From JABMPR01 sp964508765 (GTDB lineage: Bacteria > Fidelibacterota > UBA8477 > JABMPR01), in NCBI GenBank assembly GCA_964508765.1, contig CAZDVD010000011.1, forward strand, positions 20,832 to 84,831: a stretch of DNA of 64,000 bases, in the 5' to 3' direction. The position numbers were made by a program, and so were the translations under genes. The notes under the pieces were generated by a model. The model saw nothing but the letters and a program-made list of their open reading frames with translations. It searched no databases and was not told the DNA's origin. Below, piece by piece: positions 45,083-53,202 of this stretch; the first letter of the stretch is position 1, and each line of letters opens with the position of its first letter.

Positions 45083-46653
45083 GTAAAAAAATTCTGATTA
45101 CAGATCCACTTTCACCTGCAGGCAAGGAAGTATTGGAGTTAGCAGGTCTTGAAGTGATAGAGATATTGGACCAGGATACAGAAAAGTTGAATGCTGTTCT
45201 TCCTGAGGTCGAGGGATGGATTATTCGCAGTGGTACCAAAATCGGAGCGGATGAGATTGCCAAAGCTAGCTCACTGAAAGCCATTGGGCGAGCAGGTGTC
45301 GGTGTCGATAATATTGATATTAAGGCTGCAACGGCCAATGGGGTTGTGGTTATGAATACTCCCGGAGGAAATACCATCTCCGCTGCTGAGCATACCGTTG
45401 CCTTAATGATGTCCCTGGCTCGCAATATTCCGGCTGGCGATAGTTCCATGAAGGATGGCAAATGGAACCGCAAAGCTCTGGTGGGAACTGAGCTCAATGG
45501 CAAAACACTTGGACTGGTAGGCTTGGGACGAATCGGTCAGGAAGTCGCTCGGCGCGCATTGGGTTTGCAAATGAAGGTGGTAGGCTATGATCCCTATGTC
45601 TCACAGGATCAGCTGGTTGTCAAAAATATTGAAGTCCAGTCACTTGAGGATGTTCTCCTTAAATCTGATGTGATTTCTCTCCACTTGCCCCGGACTGAAG
45701 ATACACTCAACCTGATTAGCACACCTGAGCTAGAGAAGATGAAATCTACAGCCATGCTTATCAATTGTGCTCGAGGTGGTCTGGTAAATGAGTCAGACTT
45801 GGCAGTGGCTTTGGATAGCGGAGTAATCGCCGGTGCTGCTATTGATGTGTATACCAGTGAACCTGTTGTAGACAATCCACTTGTAGGAGCCAGCAATATT
45901 GTTCTTACACCCCATCTGGGAGCCAGCACACGTGAAGCAGGAGAGAATGTTGCGGTCCAGGTTGCTACTCAGTTAAAAGAATTTCTAATTGACAATCGTT
46001 TGAGCAATACCATTAATCTACCTATCGCAGATATGAGCATTCTGAAGACAATGGGCGACTCACTGGCATTAGCTTATAAGCTGGGAAGTCTGCAGCATCC
46101 ACTTCATAAAGCGGGAATAAATTCGATTCGTCTCAGTTATAATGGTAATCATGAACATATCACTCCCTTACTCTATTCAGCTTTTGAAGGAATAATGAAG
46201 GATCGCTTTGATGGCGTTATTAATCTCATTAATGGTAAATCTGTCGCTGAGTCCCGTGGGATTTCATTAAGCACCCTCGCTGATCCTAATGTTAGCCGTG
46301 TTCAGAACGTGGTAGCCGTAAAAGTTGAGTCAGCGGATGGCGCTAACTGGGAACTATTCGGATATATTGACCAACATGGTGGCATGCGACTGATACGGGT
46401 CAACAACTATCATATTGATGTCCTTCTAGATGGACCACTGCTCATGGTACTGAATGATGATGTTCCTGGTGTCGTGGGAGAAGTAGGTACCCTGCTAGGC
46501 AACAACAAGGTGAATATCGCAGAATATTCCCTGAGCCGTCTCGAAGGTGATACTGCACTTTCACTTATCAAATGTGACTCAGCTCCTACTGATGGAGTCA
46601 TAGAAAAATTAAAAAGTATTTCTTCCATCAAGTCGTGCTATTTTCTTGGGTGA
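45079..46653 (+). CDS. serA: D-3-phosphoglycerate dehydrogenase with C-terminal ACT domain
   Basis: This 524-residue protein is the long SerA form. The substrate domain has GWIIRSGTKIGADEI and GRAGVGVDNIDI. The NAD-binding domain has LGLVGLGRIGQEVARR. Catalytic context follows in NCARGGLVNESDL and TPHLGASTREA. An intervening regulatory domain and a C-terminal ACT domain (about residues 450-524: LLMVLNDDVPGVVGEVGTLLG) follow. ACT domains bind serine and mediate feedback inhibition in many SerA proteins. It is coupled to the upstream transaminase. Together they form the first two steps of phosphoserine synthesis. Confidence 0.96.
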   Translation: MSKKILITDPLSPAGKEVLELAGLEVIEILDQDTEKLNAVLPEVEGWIIRSGTKIGADEIAKASSLKAIGRAGVGVDNIDIKAATANGVVVMNTPGGNTISAAEHTVALMMSLARNIPAGDSSMKDGKWNRKALVGTELNGKTLGLVGLGRIGQEVARRALGLQMKVVGYDPYVSQDQLVVKNIEVQSLEDVLLKSDVISLHLPRTEDTLNLISTPELEKMKSTAMLINCARGGLVNESDLAVALDSGVIAGAAIDVYTSEPVVDNPLVGASNIVLTPHLGASTREAGENVAVQVATQLKEFLIDNRLSNTINLPIADMSILKTMGDSLALAYKLGSLQHPLHKAGINSIRLSYNGNHEHITPLLYSAFEGIMKDRFDGVINLINGKSVAESRGISLSTLADPNVSRVQNVVAVKVESADGANWELFGYIDQHGGMRLIRVNNYHIDVLLDGPLLMVLNDDVPGVVGEVGTLLGNNKVNIAEYSLSRLEGDTALSLIKCDSAPTDGVIEKLKSISSIKSCYFLG

Positions 46654-46729
46654 CAGTTTTTTAATGTTTTGTATATTGGAGACGGGGAATCTATCTCTCC
46701 GTGCCTGATTTAACTTTAGAGGTATCAAG

Positions 46730-47137
46730 ATGACCGAAGAAGAAAAACAACCTGAGCAAGAAGAAATCAAATCAGATCGTGGATCAAAATTGATGAACGA
46801 TATGATTAAGGGTTTGCGTGATTTTGGTTCAGCAGCTTTAGATAAGGCTGAGGAATATGGAAAGATCGCTACTGAAAAAGCTGAAGAGCTTACCAAGCTG
46901 GGTAAAATCAAATTGGATATCCATCAGCTAAATCGTAGCCGGACAAAGCTTCTTACTGAATTAGGTGAATTGGTTTTCAATTTAGGCGAAGAAAAAAAGC
47001 TGAAAGATTTAGTCAAACACGAGAACCATGTAGCACTTGTTAAATCAATAAAAGACCTGGATATAGAAATAAAGGAAAAAGAGACTCTGGCTGAGACTGC
47101 CGAGATTGAAGAGAGCGCAGTAACCAAGGACGATTAG
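46730..47137 (+). CDS. Small charged coiled-coil protein of unknown function
   Basis: The 135-residue product is rich in Glu, Lys and Leu with heptad-like spacing from about residue 25 onward (KAEEYGKIATEKAEELTKLGKIKLDIHQLNR seen as several short pieces). It has no signal peptide or membrane helix, so it is probably cytoplasmic. AGAGGT precedes the ATG at reasonable spacing. It lies between serA and an M23 peptidase. Similar small helical proteins near cell-envelope genes are common, but no family can be named here. Confidence 0.65.
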   Translation: MTEEEKQPEQEEIKSDRGSKLMNDMIKGLRDFGSAALDKAEEYGKIATEKAEELTKLGKIKLDIHQLNRSRTKLLTELGELVFNLGEEKKLKDLVKHENHVALVKSIKDLDIEIKEKETLAETAEIEESAVTKDD

Positions 47138-47260
47138 GTAGTTTTTCCTTTGGTGGGAAATGACTCATATTCATTTCAAATCAACTCAAAAATACTTGTT
47201 ATCAATTGCTCATCAGAGTATACTTCGCAGTCAAAGAGGATAGAAAGATAAATCGGTAAG

Positions 47261-48217
47261 ATGATCGGAAGGAAAAGTAGTATAAAAATGAATACCGGTG
47301 ATGGATTTCGGTTTTTCCTGATCAACGATAAAAAGAATCGTGTGCGAGAAATGTTTTTCTCAAAACCAATGGTTCTTTCAGTTAGTATCACCATGTCTCT
47401 GGCTGTAATGGGAATGGGTGCATTTTTGTTCTCAAGCCTCTCCAGTACACAATATGATATAAAAGTTCTAAGCCTCAAGAACCAGAATAAAGAGCTGGTT
47501 CGCGTCATGGAAGACATGAAAATTCGTCTCGATGATGCAGAGATACAACTGACACAATTAGTAGATCAAGACGAAGCCTTACGTATTTATGCAGATCTTC
47601 CTTCCGTAGATGATGATGTACGCGCTTTGGGTACTGGTGGTATTGTCAATGACTATGCACAAAATTACGATGATCTTATTCCATATACTGACTTGAACCT
47701 TAATTCTCTAGAAGGTAACCTCTCCAGTTTAGGTCGGGAAATTACGCTCCAGCTTAATAGCTATGAACAGATCTATTCTAAATTATCCCAGGATGTAGAG
47801 CGTTTACGTAGAACTCCTTCTATCCAACCGGTGAATCTCGGGTATATGACTTCCCCTTTTGGATCACGTGCGGATCCATTTACAGGTAAACGTAGAGTAC
47901 ATCATGGTCAGGACTTTGGTGTCCTTTCTGGGACGCCCGTCTACGCCTCTGCTAATGGTATTGTAAAATCGCGCAATGGTAAGACTGGCTATGGCAATAC
48001 AGTTATTCTTGACCATGGCTATGGGATTAAAACCATATACGCTCATTTAAGCAGATATGCTGTCAAGCAAGGGAGTGAAGTGAAACGTGGGGATTTAATT
48101 GCTTACTCAGGAAATACTGGCAGAAGTACTGGACCTCACCTTCATTATGAAGTTCGGGTCAATAATGTACCAGTGAATCCCAGACACTACTTTCTGACTG
48201 ACAAGATCGAATTATAA
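47261..48217 (+). CDS. M23 family metallopeptidase (LytM domain), membrane anchored
   Basis: One transmembrane helix (about residues 35-60) is followed by a coiled-coil segment (residues 65-105, 150-185) and a C-terminal LytM domain. The metal ligands are His214 and Asp218 (HHGQD), and His293/His295 appear in GPHLHYE. All positions expected of an active peptidoglycan endopeptidase or a NlpD/EnvC-like factor are present. ATG 47261 and 47288 are both possible starts. It is followed by a strong terminator at 48240-48271 that closes the serA transcription unit. Confidence 0.9.
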   Translation: MIGRKSSIKMNTGDGFRFFLINDKKNRVREMFFSKPMVLSVSITMSLAVMGMGAFLFSSLSSTQYDIKVLSLKNQNKELVRVMEDMKIRLDDAEIQLTQLVDQDEALRIYADLPSVDDDVRALGTGGIVNDYAQNYDDLIPYTDLNLNSLEGNLSSLGREITLQLNSYEQIYSKLSQDVERLRRTPSIQPVNLGYMTSPFGSRADPFTGKRRVHHGQDFGVLSGTPVYASANGIVKSRNGKTGYGNTVILDHGYGIKTIYAHLSRYAVKQGSEVKRGDLIAYSGNTGRSTGPHLHYEVRVNNVPVNPRHYFLTDKIEL

Positions 48218-48239
48218 AGTTTTAGTACAATAAATTTAT

Positions 48240-48271
48240 AAGCGTCCGGAGTTTTCTGGACGCTTTTTTTA
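48240..48271 (+). terminator. Rho-independent terminator after the M23 peptidase gene
   Basis: The stem AGCGTCC (48241-48247) pairs with GGACGCT (48258-48264) around a 10-base loop and is followed by seven T. An extra A-T pair at 48240/48265 is possible. Confidence 0.9.
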
Positions 48272-48290
48272 TTTAATAGATACATAATAA

Positions 48291-49331
48291 ATGAAAATCA
48301 CCCACACACATTTCATCATATTGCTGCTCATAATTTGTACCAGTTTTGGCATAGCTGAGGAAAAAATTATCCGCATTAAAGCCGTAGGGGATATCATGCT
48401 GGGATCCTATCATCCCGATGGATTCCTGCGTCCCGACGAAAAGGGAAGCATTCTTACCTATATTCGTCCGCTCATTAAGGACGCTGATATCACTATTGGC
48501 AACTTAGAAGGAACCTTGTGCGATAGTGGTACCACCGATAAATGTGAGCCAGACTCCATTGATTGCTATGTCTTCCGAATGCCAGAAATTTATGGTGAGG
48601 ATTTGAAGTCGGCTGGATTTGATTTTCTCTCCCTGGCAAATAATCATGTCGGTGATTTTGGACCAGAATGTGTTGCTAAAACCGAAGAAGTATTGGACAA
48701 CCAGAATATTGGCTGGTCAGGTCGACCTGGTACATTTTCATCCAAGAGAATTGGTGGTAGTGAAGTGGCATTTATTGCTTTTCACAGCGGAGGATATTGC
48801 AATAGTTCTCTTGATCTGGAAAACGCAGCAGAGATGGTGTCTAATTTAAAAGTTGATCATGATATTGTCGTTGTTTCAGTGCATGGTGGGGCAGAGGGAC
48901 TTGCTGCCATGCACCTTCCTGACAGCACAGAGTATTATATGGGCGAAAATCGGGGACACTTGATTGAGTTTTCCCATAGATTGATAGATGCTGGAGCCGA
49001 CTTGATTTTGGGGCATGGACCGCATATTGCTCGGGCTATGGAAATATATAAGGGGAAGGTAATAGCTTATTCTCTGGCAAACTTTGCCACGTATGGGAGA
49101 TTCAATCTTCAGGCTGAACGACGCTTTGGGGCAGTATTAGATATTGAGCTCAATCATTCTGGAGAGTTGATGGGAGCCAGAATTATCTCAACCGAGCAAA
49201 AATACTGGGGTGTACCCTTCGTAGACCAGCAGCATCGGTTTGCTCATCTCGTTGATTCACTATCTGCTGTAGATCTACCGCTTTCTGGGGCTAGATTCAA
49301 GTATGATGGTACCTTTATTTTAACAGATTAG
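48291..49331 (+). CDS. CapA-like (PGA_cap) metallophosphatase-fold protein, secreted
   Basis: A signal peptide (FIILLLIICTSFGIA) is followed by the CapA/PGA_cap pattern: IKAVGDIMLGSY at the start, NLEGTLCD, FLSLANNHVGDFG, VSVHGGAEG, a GADLILGHGPHIARAMEIYKGKVIAYSLANF segment, and a final strand. CapA is needed for polyglutamate capsule anchoring in Bacillus, but the wider fold is a calcineurin-like hydrolase with many uncertain roles. It opens the miaB run after a terminator. Outside capsule loci its role is not clear. Confidence 0.85.
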   Translation: MKITHTHFIILLLIICTSFGIAEEKIIRIKAVGDIMLGSYHPDGFLRPDEKGSILTYIRPLIKDADITIGNLEGTLCDSGTTDKCEPDSIDCYVFRMPEIYGEDLKSAGFDFLSLANNHVGDFGPECVAKTEEVLDNQNIGWSGRPGTFSSKRIGGSEVAFIAFHSGGYCNSSLDLENAAEMVSNLKVDHDIVVVSVHGGAEGLAAMHLPDSTEYYMGENRGHLIEFSHRLIDAGADLILGHGPHIARAMEIYKGKVIAYSLANFATYGRFNLQAERRFGAVLDIELNHSGELMGARIISTEQKYWGVPFVDQQHRFAHLVDSLSAVDLPLSGARFKYDGTFILTD

Positions 49332-49428
49332 AGTGTCCTCGCTTCGCTTTAATAGCCTTGTAGGTCGCTGAGCACAAAAATATATTCATCGTTGTTATTT
49401 GGGGGCTAAATGTTATTGAAAGCGAGAT

Positions 49429-50748
49429 TTGATCATAAATAATCCAAAAAAATATTACATCGAGACTTATGGTTGCCAAATGAATGAATACGATTCAGAA
49501 TTGGTCGCTGGTCTTCTGGAAAAAGAAGGGTATACCAGAGCTGAGATAGCAGATGATGCTTCTCTTATTTTAGTGAATACGTGCTCTGTCCGCGAGCATG
49601 CCGAGGAAAAAGTGCATGCCCGTTTGGGTAATTTAAAAGTTTTTAAGGATCGCAATCCTAAGGTGAAAATCGGTCTTCTTGGTTGTATGGCTCAGAATCT
49701 TAAAGAGGACCTGCTGAAGAGTGAACCCTATGTAGATATTATTCTCGGCCCCGATTCATATCGTAAACTCCCTGGCATGATTTCACTTCCCTCAAATACA
49801 AAAGAGAACATTATTGATACAAAATTAAGCAGGATGGAAGTCTATGATGACCTGTTTCCAGCACGCCGAGAAGGCATCAATGCCTGGATTTCTATTATGC
49901 GCGGGTGTGATAAATTTTGCACCTTTTGTATTGTTCCCTATACAAGAGGACGGGAAAGAAGTCGCTCCATTAAGAGTATTGTCGAAGAAGTAAAGCAAAT
50001 TAGAGACGATGGTTTTAAAGAAGTCACTCTTCTGGGACAAAATGTGAATTCCTTTCACCATGAAGGGCACAAATTCCCTGAGTTACTCGAGGAAGTTGCA
50101 AAGATTAATGGTATAGAGAGAATTCGTTATACCTCACCACATCCACAGGACTTTGACGATGAGTTGATTCAGGTACATGCCACCAATCCTAAAATTTGCA
50201 ATCATATTCATTTTCCTTTGCAAGCTGGGAGTGATGAAGTGTTAAAACGCATGAATAGGACCTATACGAAACAGCATTTCCTGGATCTTGCCAAGAAAAT
50301 GAAGGAGAATATCCCTGGGCTGGCCTTAAGTACTGATATGATTGTTGGATTTCCAGGTGAGACGGAAGCGGATTTCCTAGAGACCATTGATGTGATGGAA
50401 CAGATCCAATTTGATACTGCTTTTACCTTCAAATATTCTTCACGTCCAGGTACAAAAGCTGCTGAATTTGAAGACACTGTGTCTGAGGATGACAAACAGG
50501 ACCGCCTCCAACGCATGATTGTTCTTCAAAGAAAGCACACATTGCAAAGAAATCGTGAACATATCGGTGAAAATTTTGAGGTTCTTGTAGAAAAGAATTC
50601 AAAAAAGTCCGAAAATCAGTATCAAGGTAGAACACGCTCCAATAAAATTGTTATATTTGATAAAGCCGGTGAGCAACCAGGTGATTTAGTCAATGTGAAA
50701 ATCATTGATGCGCAAGGAATCACACTGTTTGGTCAGATCGTAGATTGA
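49429..50748 (+). CDS. miaB: tRNA-2-methylthio-N6-isopentenyladenosine(37) synthase
   Basis: The 439-residue protein has the MTTase N-domain with Cys16, Cys52 and Cys86 (YGCQMN, NTCSV, GLLGCMAQ) for one cluster and the radical-SAM site CxxxCxxC at Cys160, Cys164 and Cys167 (RGCDKFCTFC), then the TRAM domain at residues 380-439. These match MiaB, which adds a methylthio group at A37 of tRNAs reading UNN codons. The start is TTG 49429, because no ATG precedes KKYYIETYGCQMN in frame. The next gene begins nine bases later. Confidence 0.95.
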   Translation: MIINNPKKYYIETYGCQMNEYDSELVAGLLEKEGYTRAEIADDASLILVNTCSVREHAEEKVHARLGNLKVFKDRNPKVKIGLLGCMAQNLKEDLLKSEPYVDIILGPDSYRKLPGMISLPSNTKENIIDTKLSRMEVYDDLFPARREGINAWISIMRGCDKFCTFCIVPYTRGRERSRSIKSIVEEVKQIRDDGFKEVTLLGQNVNSFHHEGHKFPELLEEVAKINGIERIRYTSPHPQDFDDELIQVHATNPKICNHIHFPLQAGSDEVLKRMNRTYTKQHFLDLAKKMKENIPGLALSTDMIVGFPGETEADFLETIDVMEQIQFDTAFTFKYSSRPGTKAAEFEDTVSEDDKQDRLQRMIVLQRKHTLQRNREHIGENFEVLVEKNSKKSENQYQGRTRSNKIVIFDKAGEQPGDLVNVKIIDAQGITLFGQIVD

Positions 50749-50756
50749 GGGAATAG

Positions 50757-51071
50757 ATGAAAGAAATTAAAATCTTTATCACAGTCGCAATACTCCTAAC
50801 CATTGTCTGGGTATTTACGCAGAATGCAACTCCAGTTGAACTGAAACTCATGGGTGCCGTATATACAGGTATACCCCTGTATGTAGTTATTCTTGCATCA
50901 GTGGTTTTGGGTATTCTATTTGGTTTTTCTATTACCATTGGTCAAAACATCAAATTGCGACAGGGTCTGAAGCTAATTGATCGTGAACGTGAAAAACTTC
51001 AGGGAGAAGTTGATAAGCGCCGTCAGGCTGTCCTTGAAAAAGATGAGGATGTGGAACCCATCAAAAAATAG
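50757..51071 (+). CDS. LapA-like (DUF1049) inner-membrane protein
   Basis: The 104-residue protein has two N-terminal hydrophobic helices (about residues 3-22 and 42-62) and a charged coiled-coil tail. The sequence between them, WVFTQNATPVELKLMGAVYTGIPLYVV, is typical of LapA/DUF1049. In Proteobacteria LapA pairs with LapB, and the next gene here is the LapB-like TPR protein, so the pair may act in envelope lipid control (inference). The start follows miaB by nine bases. Confidence 0.82.
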   Translation: MKEIKIFITVAILLTIVWVFTQNATPVELKLMGAVYTGIPLYVVILASVVLGILFGFSITIGQNIKLRQGLKLIDREREKLQGEVDKRRQAVLEKDEDVEPIKK

Positions 51072-51086
51072 GGATTTAAACATACC

Positions 51087-52217
51087 ATGGACCTTATCAC
51101 ATTATTATTTATAGTTTTAATCCTTGCACTAGCAGGACTGCTTGTAAGATATTTTTTCTTTAGTCAACCCAAGAAGATTGGAGCACGTGGCGCTGAAATT
51201 AAAGCACTCAATCATATTCTCGCGGGAGAGAAGAAGCAAGCCCTTGACCAGCTCTCCGAGATCGCACACAATGATACATCAAATCATGGCGCTTTTCTTC
51301 AGGTTGGTGATCTTTACCGTCAGTTAGGAAATCCTGCACAAGCTGTTATGGTGCATGAGGATGTCCTAAATCGGCAGGGGATTAGTCAAGATTTCCTGCT
51401 TATGGCTCATGAACGTCTCGCAAAAGATCATGAAGCATTGAAGCAATATCCTCAAGCGGTTCACCATGCTGAGGCTATTCTTAGGATGAAGAAGAAAAAT
51501 TTATGGGCCCTCAAAGCACTACACCGTTATGCAGTGAAACAGGGAAAATGGGCGGATGCCATCAAAGCCTTTCAAAAGGAGAATGCAGCCGGAGGTAAGG
51601 CCGATCCGCTTTTACCAGCCATATACAAGACCCAGGAAGCACTTCAGCAGAAGCAGGCTGGCAAAAAGGCTGAGGCTATCACCCTCCTGAAACATGCCAT
51701 CAAGCTAAATAGTAAGTGTGCTGCGCCTTATTATCATCTTGGCAAAATTCGTCAGGACGAAGGTAATTATAAACACGCTATCGATTTTTTAACCAGTTTT
51801 GTCGAATTGGATCCAACGGCTGGAAGTATTGTATTCGCTGAGATTGAGAAAATGTACTTTGAACTTGGCCAATTCGAGCAAGTTGAGCAATTTTATCAGC
51901 GTCTCCATAAAAAGCAGCCAGATAATCTTGAAGTGGTTATTGGACTTGCAAATTATTTCGAGCGCAAGGGTGAGTTTCGAGATGCTCTCACTTTAATTGA
52001 GGATATCAAGGAACCAGACTATTCAAATCTGAGTTTCATTTTTGGGCACATCAATATGCTTGAAAAGCTAGGTCACAAAGATACGCTCAAGTCCACGATA
52101 GAGGATTTTATTGCCTCAGATCGTCAAAAACGCATACTTACTTGCCCAGATTGTGGGCATATCAGTGATGAACCCCGATATATATGCGATAAATGCGGAT
52201 GGGTAAAACACACCTGA
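51087..52217 (+). CDS. LapB-like TPR protein with C-terminal rubredoxin-type zinc ribbon
   Basis: A single membrane helix at residues 3-25 precedes about seven tetratricopeptide repeats (for example LQVGDLYRQLGNPAQAVMVHEDVL, seen as repeated Gly-Asn-Pro-Ala helices). The last 25 residues carry CPDC (Cys353, Cys356) and CDKC (Cys367, Cys370), the rubredoxin-like end of LapB/YciM. In E. coli LapB regulates LpxC turnover. It is preceded by lapA as in the usual operon. Its stop overlaps the next start by about 25 bases. Confidence 0.87.
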   Translation: MDLITLLFIVLILALAGLLVRYFFFSQPKKIGARGAEIKALNHILAGEKKQALDQLSEIAHNDTSNHGAFLQVGDLYRQLGNPAQAVMVHEDVLNRQGISQDFLLMAHERLAKDHEALKQYPQAVHHAEAILRMKKKNLWALKALHRYAVKQGKWADAIKAFQKENAAGGKADPLLPAIYKTQEALQQKQAGKKAEAITLLKHAIKLNSKCAAPYYHLGKIRQDEGNYKHAIDFLTSFVELDPTAGSIVFAEIEKMYFELGQFEQVEQFYQRLHKKQPDNLEVVIGLANYFERKGEFRDALTLIEDIKEPDYSNLSFIFGHINMLEKLGHKDTLKSTIEDFIASDRQKRILTCPDCGHISDEPRYICDKCGWVKHT

Positions 52218-53065
52218 TTAAAATATGCCTTCTGATGATCCTTTTCATCGGAACCTTCTCCAGCATTTCTGCTCAAGATGTGGATGGGCTGTTGTCTCTC
52301 ATCCAAATGGGGAAAATAGACAGCGCTAAAGCAATCCTTGCTGACCTAAGCTATGAATACCCAGGTCATCCCGGAGTGAGGTACGCCAGAGCTATCATTC
52401 AGGATGATGCGCTTGTGGCTGCTGGTATCTATAAGGATATTGCTCGTAACCATGCTGAAAGCAAGTACGCTGCATCCTCCTATATGCATCTGGGTGAATA
52501 CTATTATGCTCAGGGACTCTATGTTCAAAGTCGCCAATTTTTTTCCCGTTTAATACGCCACCATCCCGATCATCCAGATATAGTCAATGCTGTTAATTTG
52601 TCGCTGAGAGCTGGTATAGCCTCTAGGCAAATGGATTCCGTCTACATTGACCTCGCAAATATCATTGATATGTATCCCAATGTGGCCTTTGATATTCCCG
52701 AGGATCTCGACCTTACCAGGTTACCTGGTCGGAAGATGAATCGTTCAGCTCCTCCTCAACCCCCGACTCAAGAGGCGGTTCCCATAAGAGGTCTGGGTCA
52801 GGATGTAGGTGGAAAAACAATTGAGACCAAGGGTCAATACTCTTTGCAAGCGGGAGCCTTCGGAAGTTATGACAATGCCCGAAAATTGGCTGATCAAATT
52901 GAGTCCATTGGATATTCTACAAGGATTAAAGAGCGTTCAATCAATGGAAAAACACTATATTTAATCATAGTGGGAGATTATTCCACAAAAACCGCTGCCC
53001 TCAGCGTAATGGATATGCTTGATGCCGCCCTGGGAATTCCTTCTTTCCCGGTAGCCAATTATTAA
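52193..53065 (+). CDS. Secreted TPR-like protein with C-terminal SPOR domain
   Basis: A signal peptide (LIKICLLMILFIGTFSSISA) precedes a helical repeat region (residues 35-160: YAASSYMHLGEYYYAQGLYVQSRQFF as typical TPR helices). A proline-rich linker follows, and a SPOR domain occupies residues about 215-290 (YSLQAGAFGSYDNARKLADQI, YLIIVGDYSTKTAALS). SPOR domains bind denuded glycan strands of septal peptidoglycan. The gene overlaps the LapB-like gene. The tRNA-Sec gene begins four bases after its stop, which is tight and may reflect shared transcription. Confidence 0.82.
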   Translation: MRMGKTHLIKICLLMILFIGTFSSISAQDVDGLLSLIQMGKIDSAKAILADLSYEYPGHPGVRYARAIIQDDALVAAGIYKDIARNHAESKYAASSYMHLGEYYYAQGLYVQSRQFFSRLIRHHPDHPDIVNAVNLSLRAGIASRQMDSVYIDLANIIDMYPNVAFDIPEDLDLTRLPGRKMNRSAPPQPPTQEAVPIRGLGQDVGGKTIETKGQYSLQAGAFGSYDNARKLADQIESIGYSTRIKERSINGKTLYLIIVGDYSTKTAALSVMDMLDAALGIPSFPVANY

Positions 53066-53068
53066 CAT

Positions 53069-53160
53069 GGGAATGTATGTGGTCCGGTGGCCACTCCAGC
53101 CTTCAAAGCTGTTATGCCGGTGGAGAGCCGGCGGATAGGTTCGACTCCTATACATTCCCG
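53069..53160 (+). tRNA. selC: tRNA-Sec (selenocysteine, anticodon UCA)
   Basis: The 92-base sequence has all marks of a bacterial tRNA-Sec. There is an 8-bp acceptor stem (GGGAATGT with ACATTCCC), and a 6-bp D stem (GTGGTC with GGCCAC) closing a 4-base loop. The anticodon loop is CTTCAAA with anticodon TCA, the variable arm is long (GCCGG stem), and the 5-bp T stem has a TTCGACT loop. The discriminator is G and CCA is not encoded. One anticodon-stem pair (C/T) is mismatched. The organism therefore very likely decodes UGA as selenocysteine. selA, selB and selD are not in the window. Confidence 0.93.
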
Positions 53161-53202
53161 CTAAACAATTCTGAAAAGAGCGTCATTTACCCGGTCTAAT
53201 TC

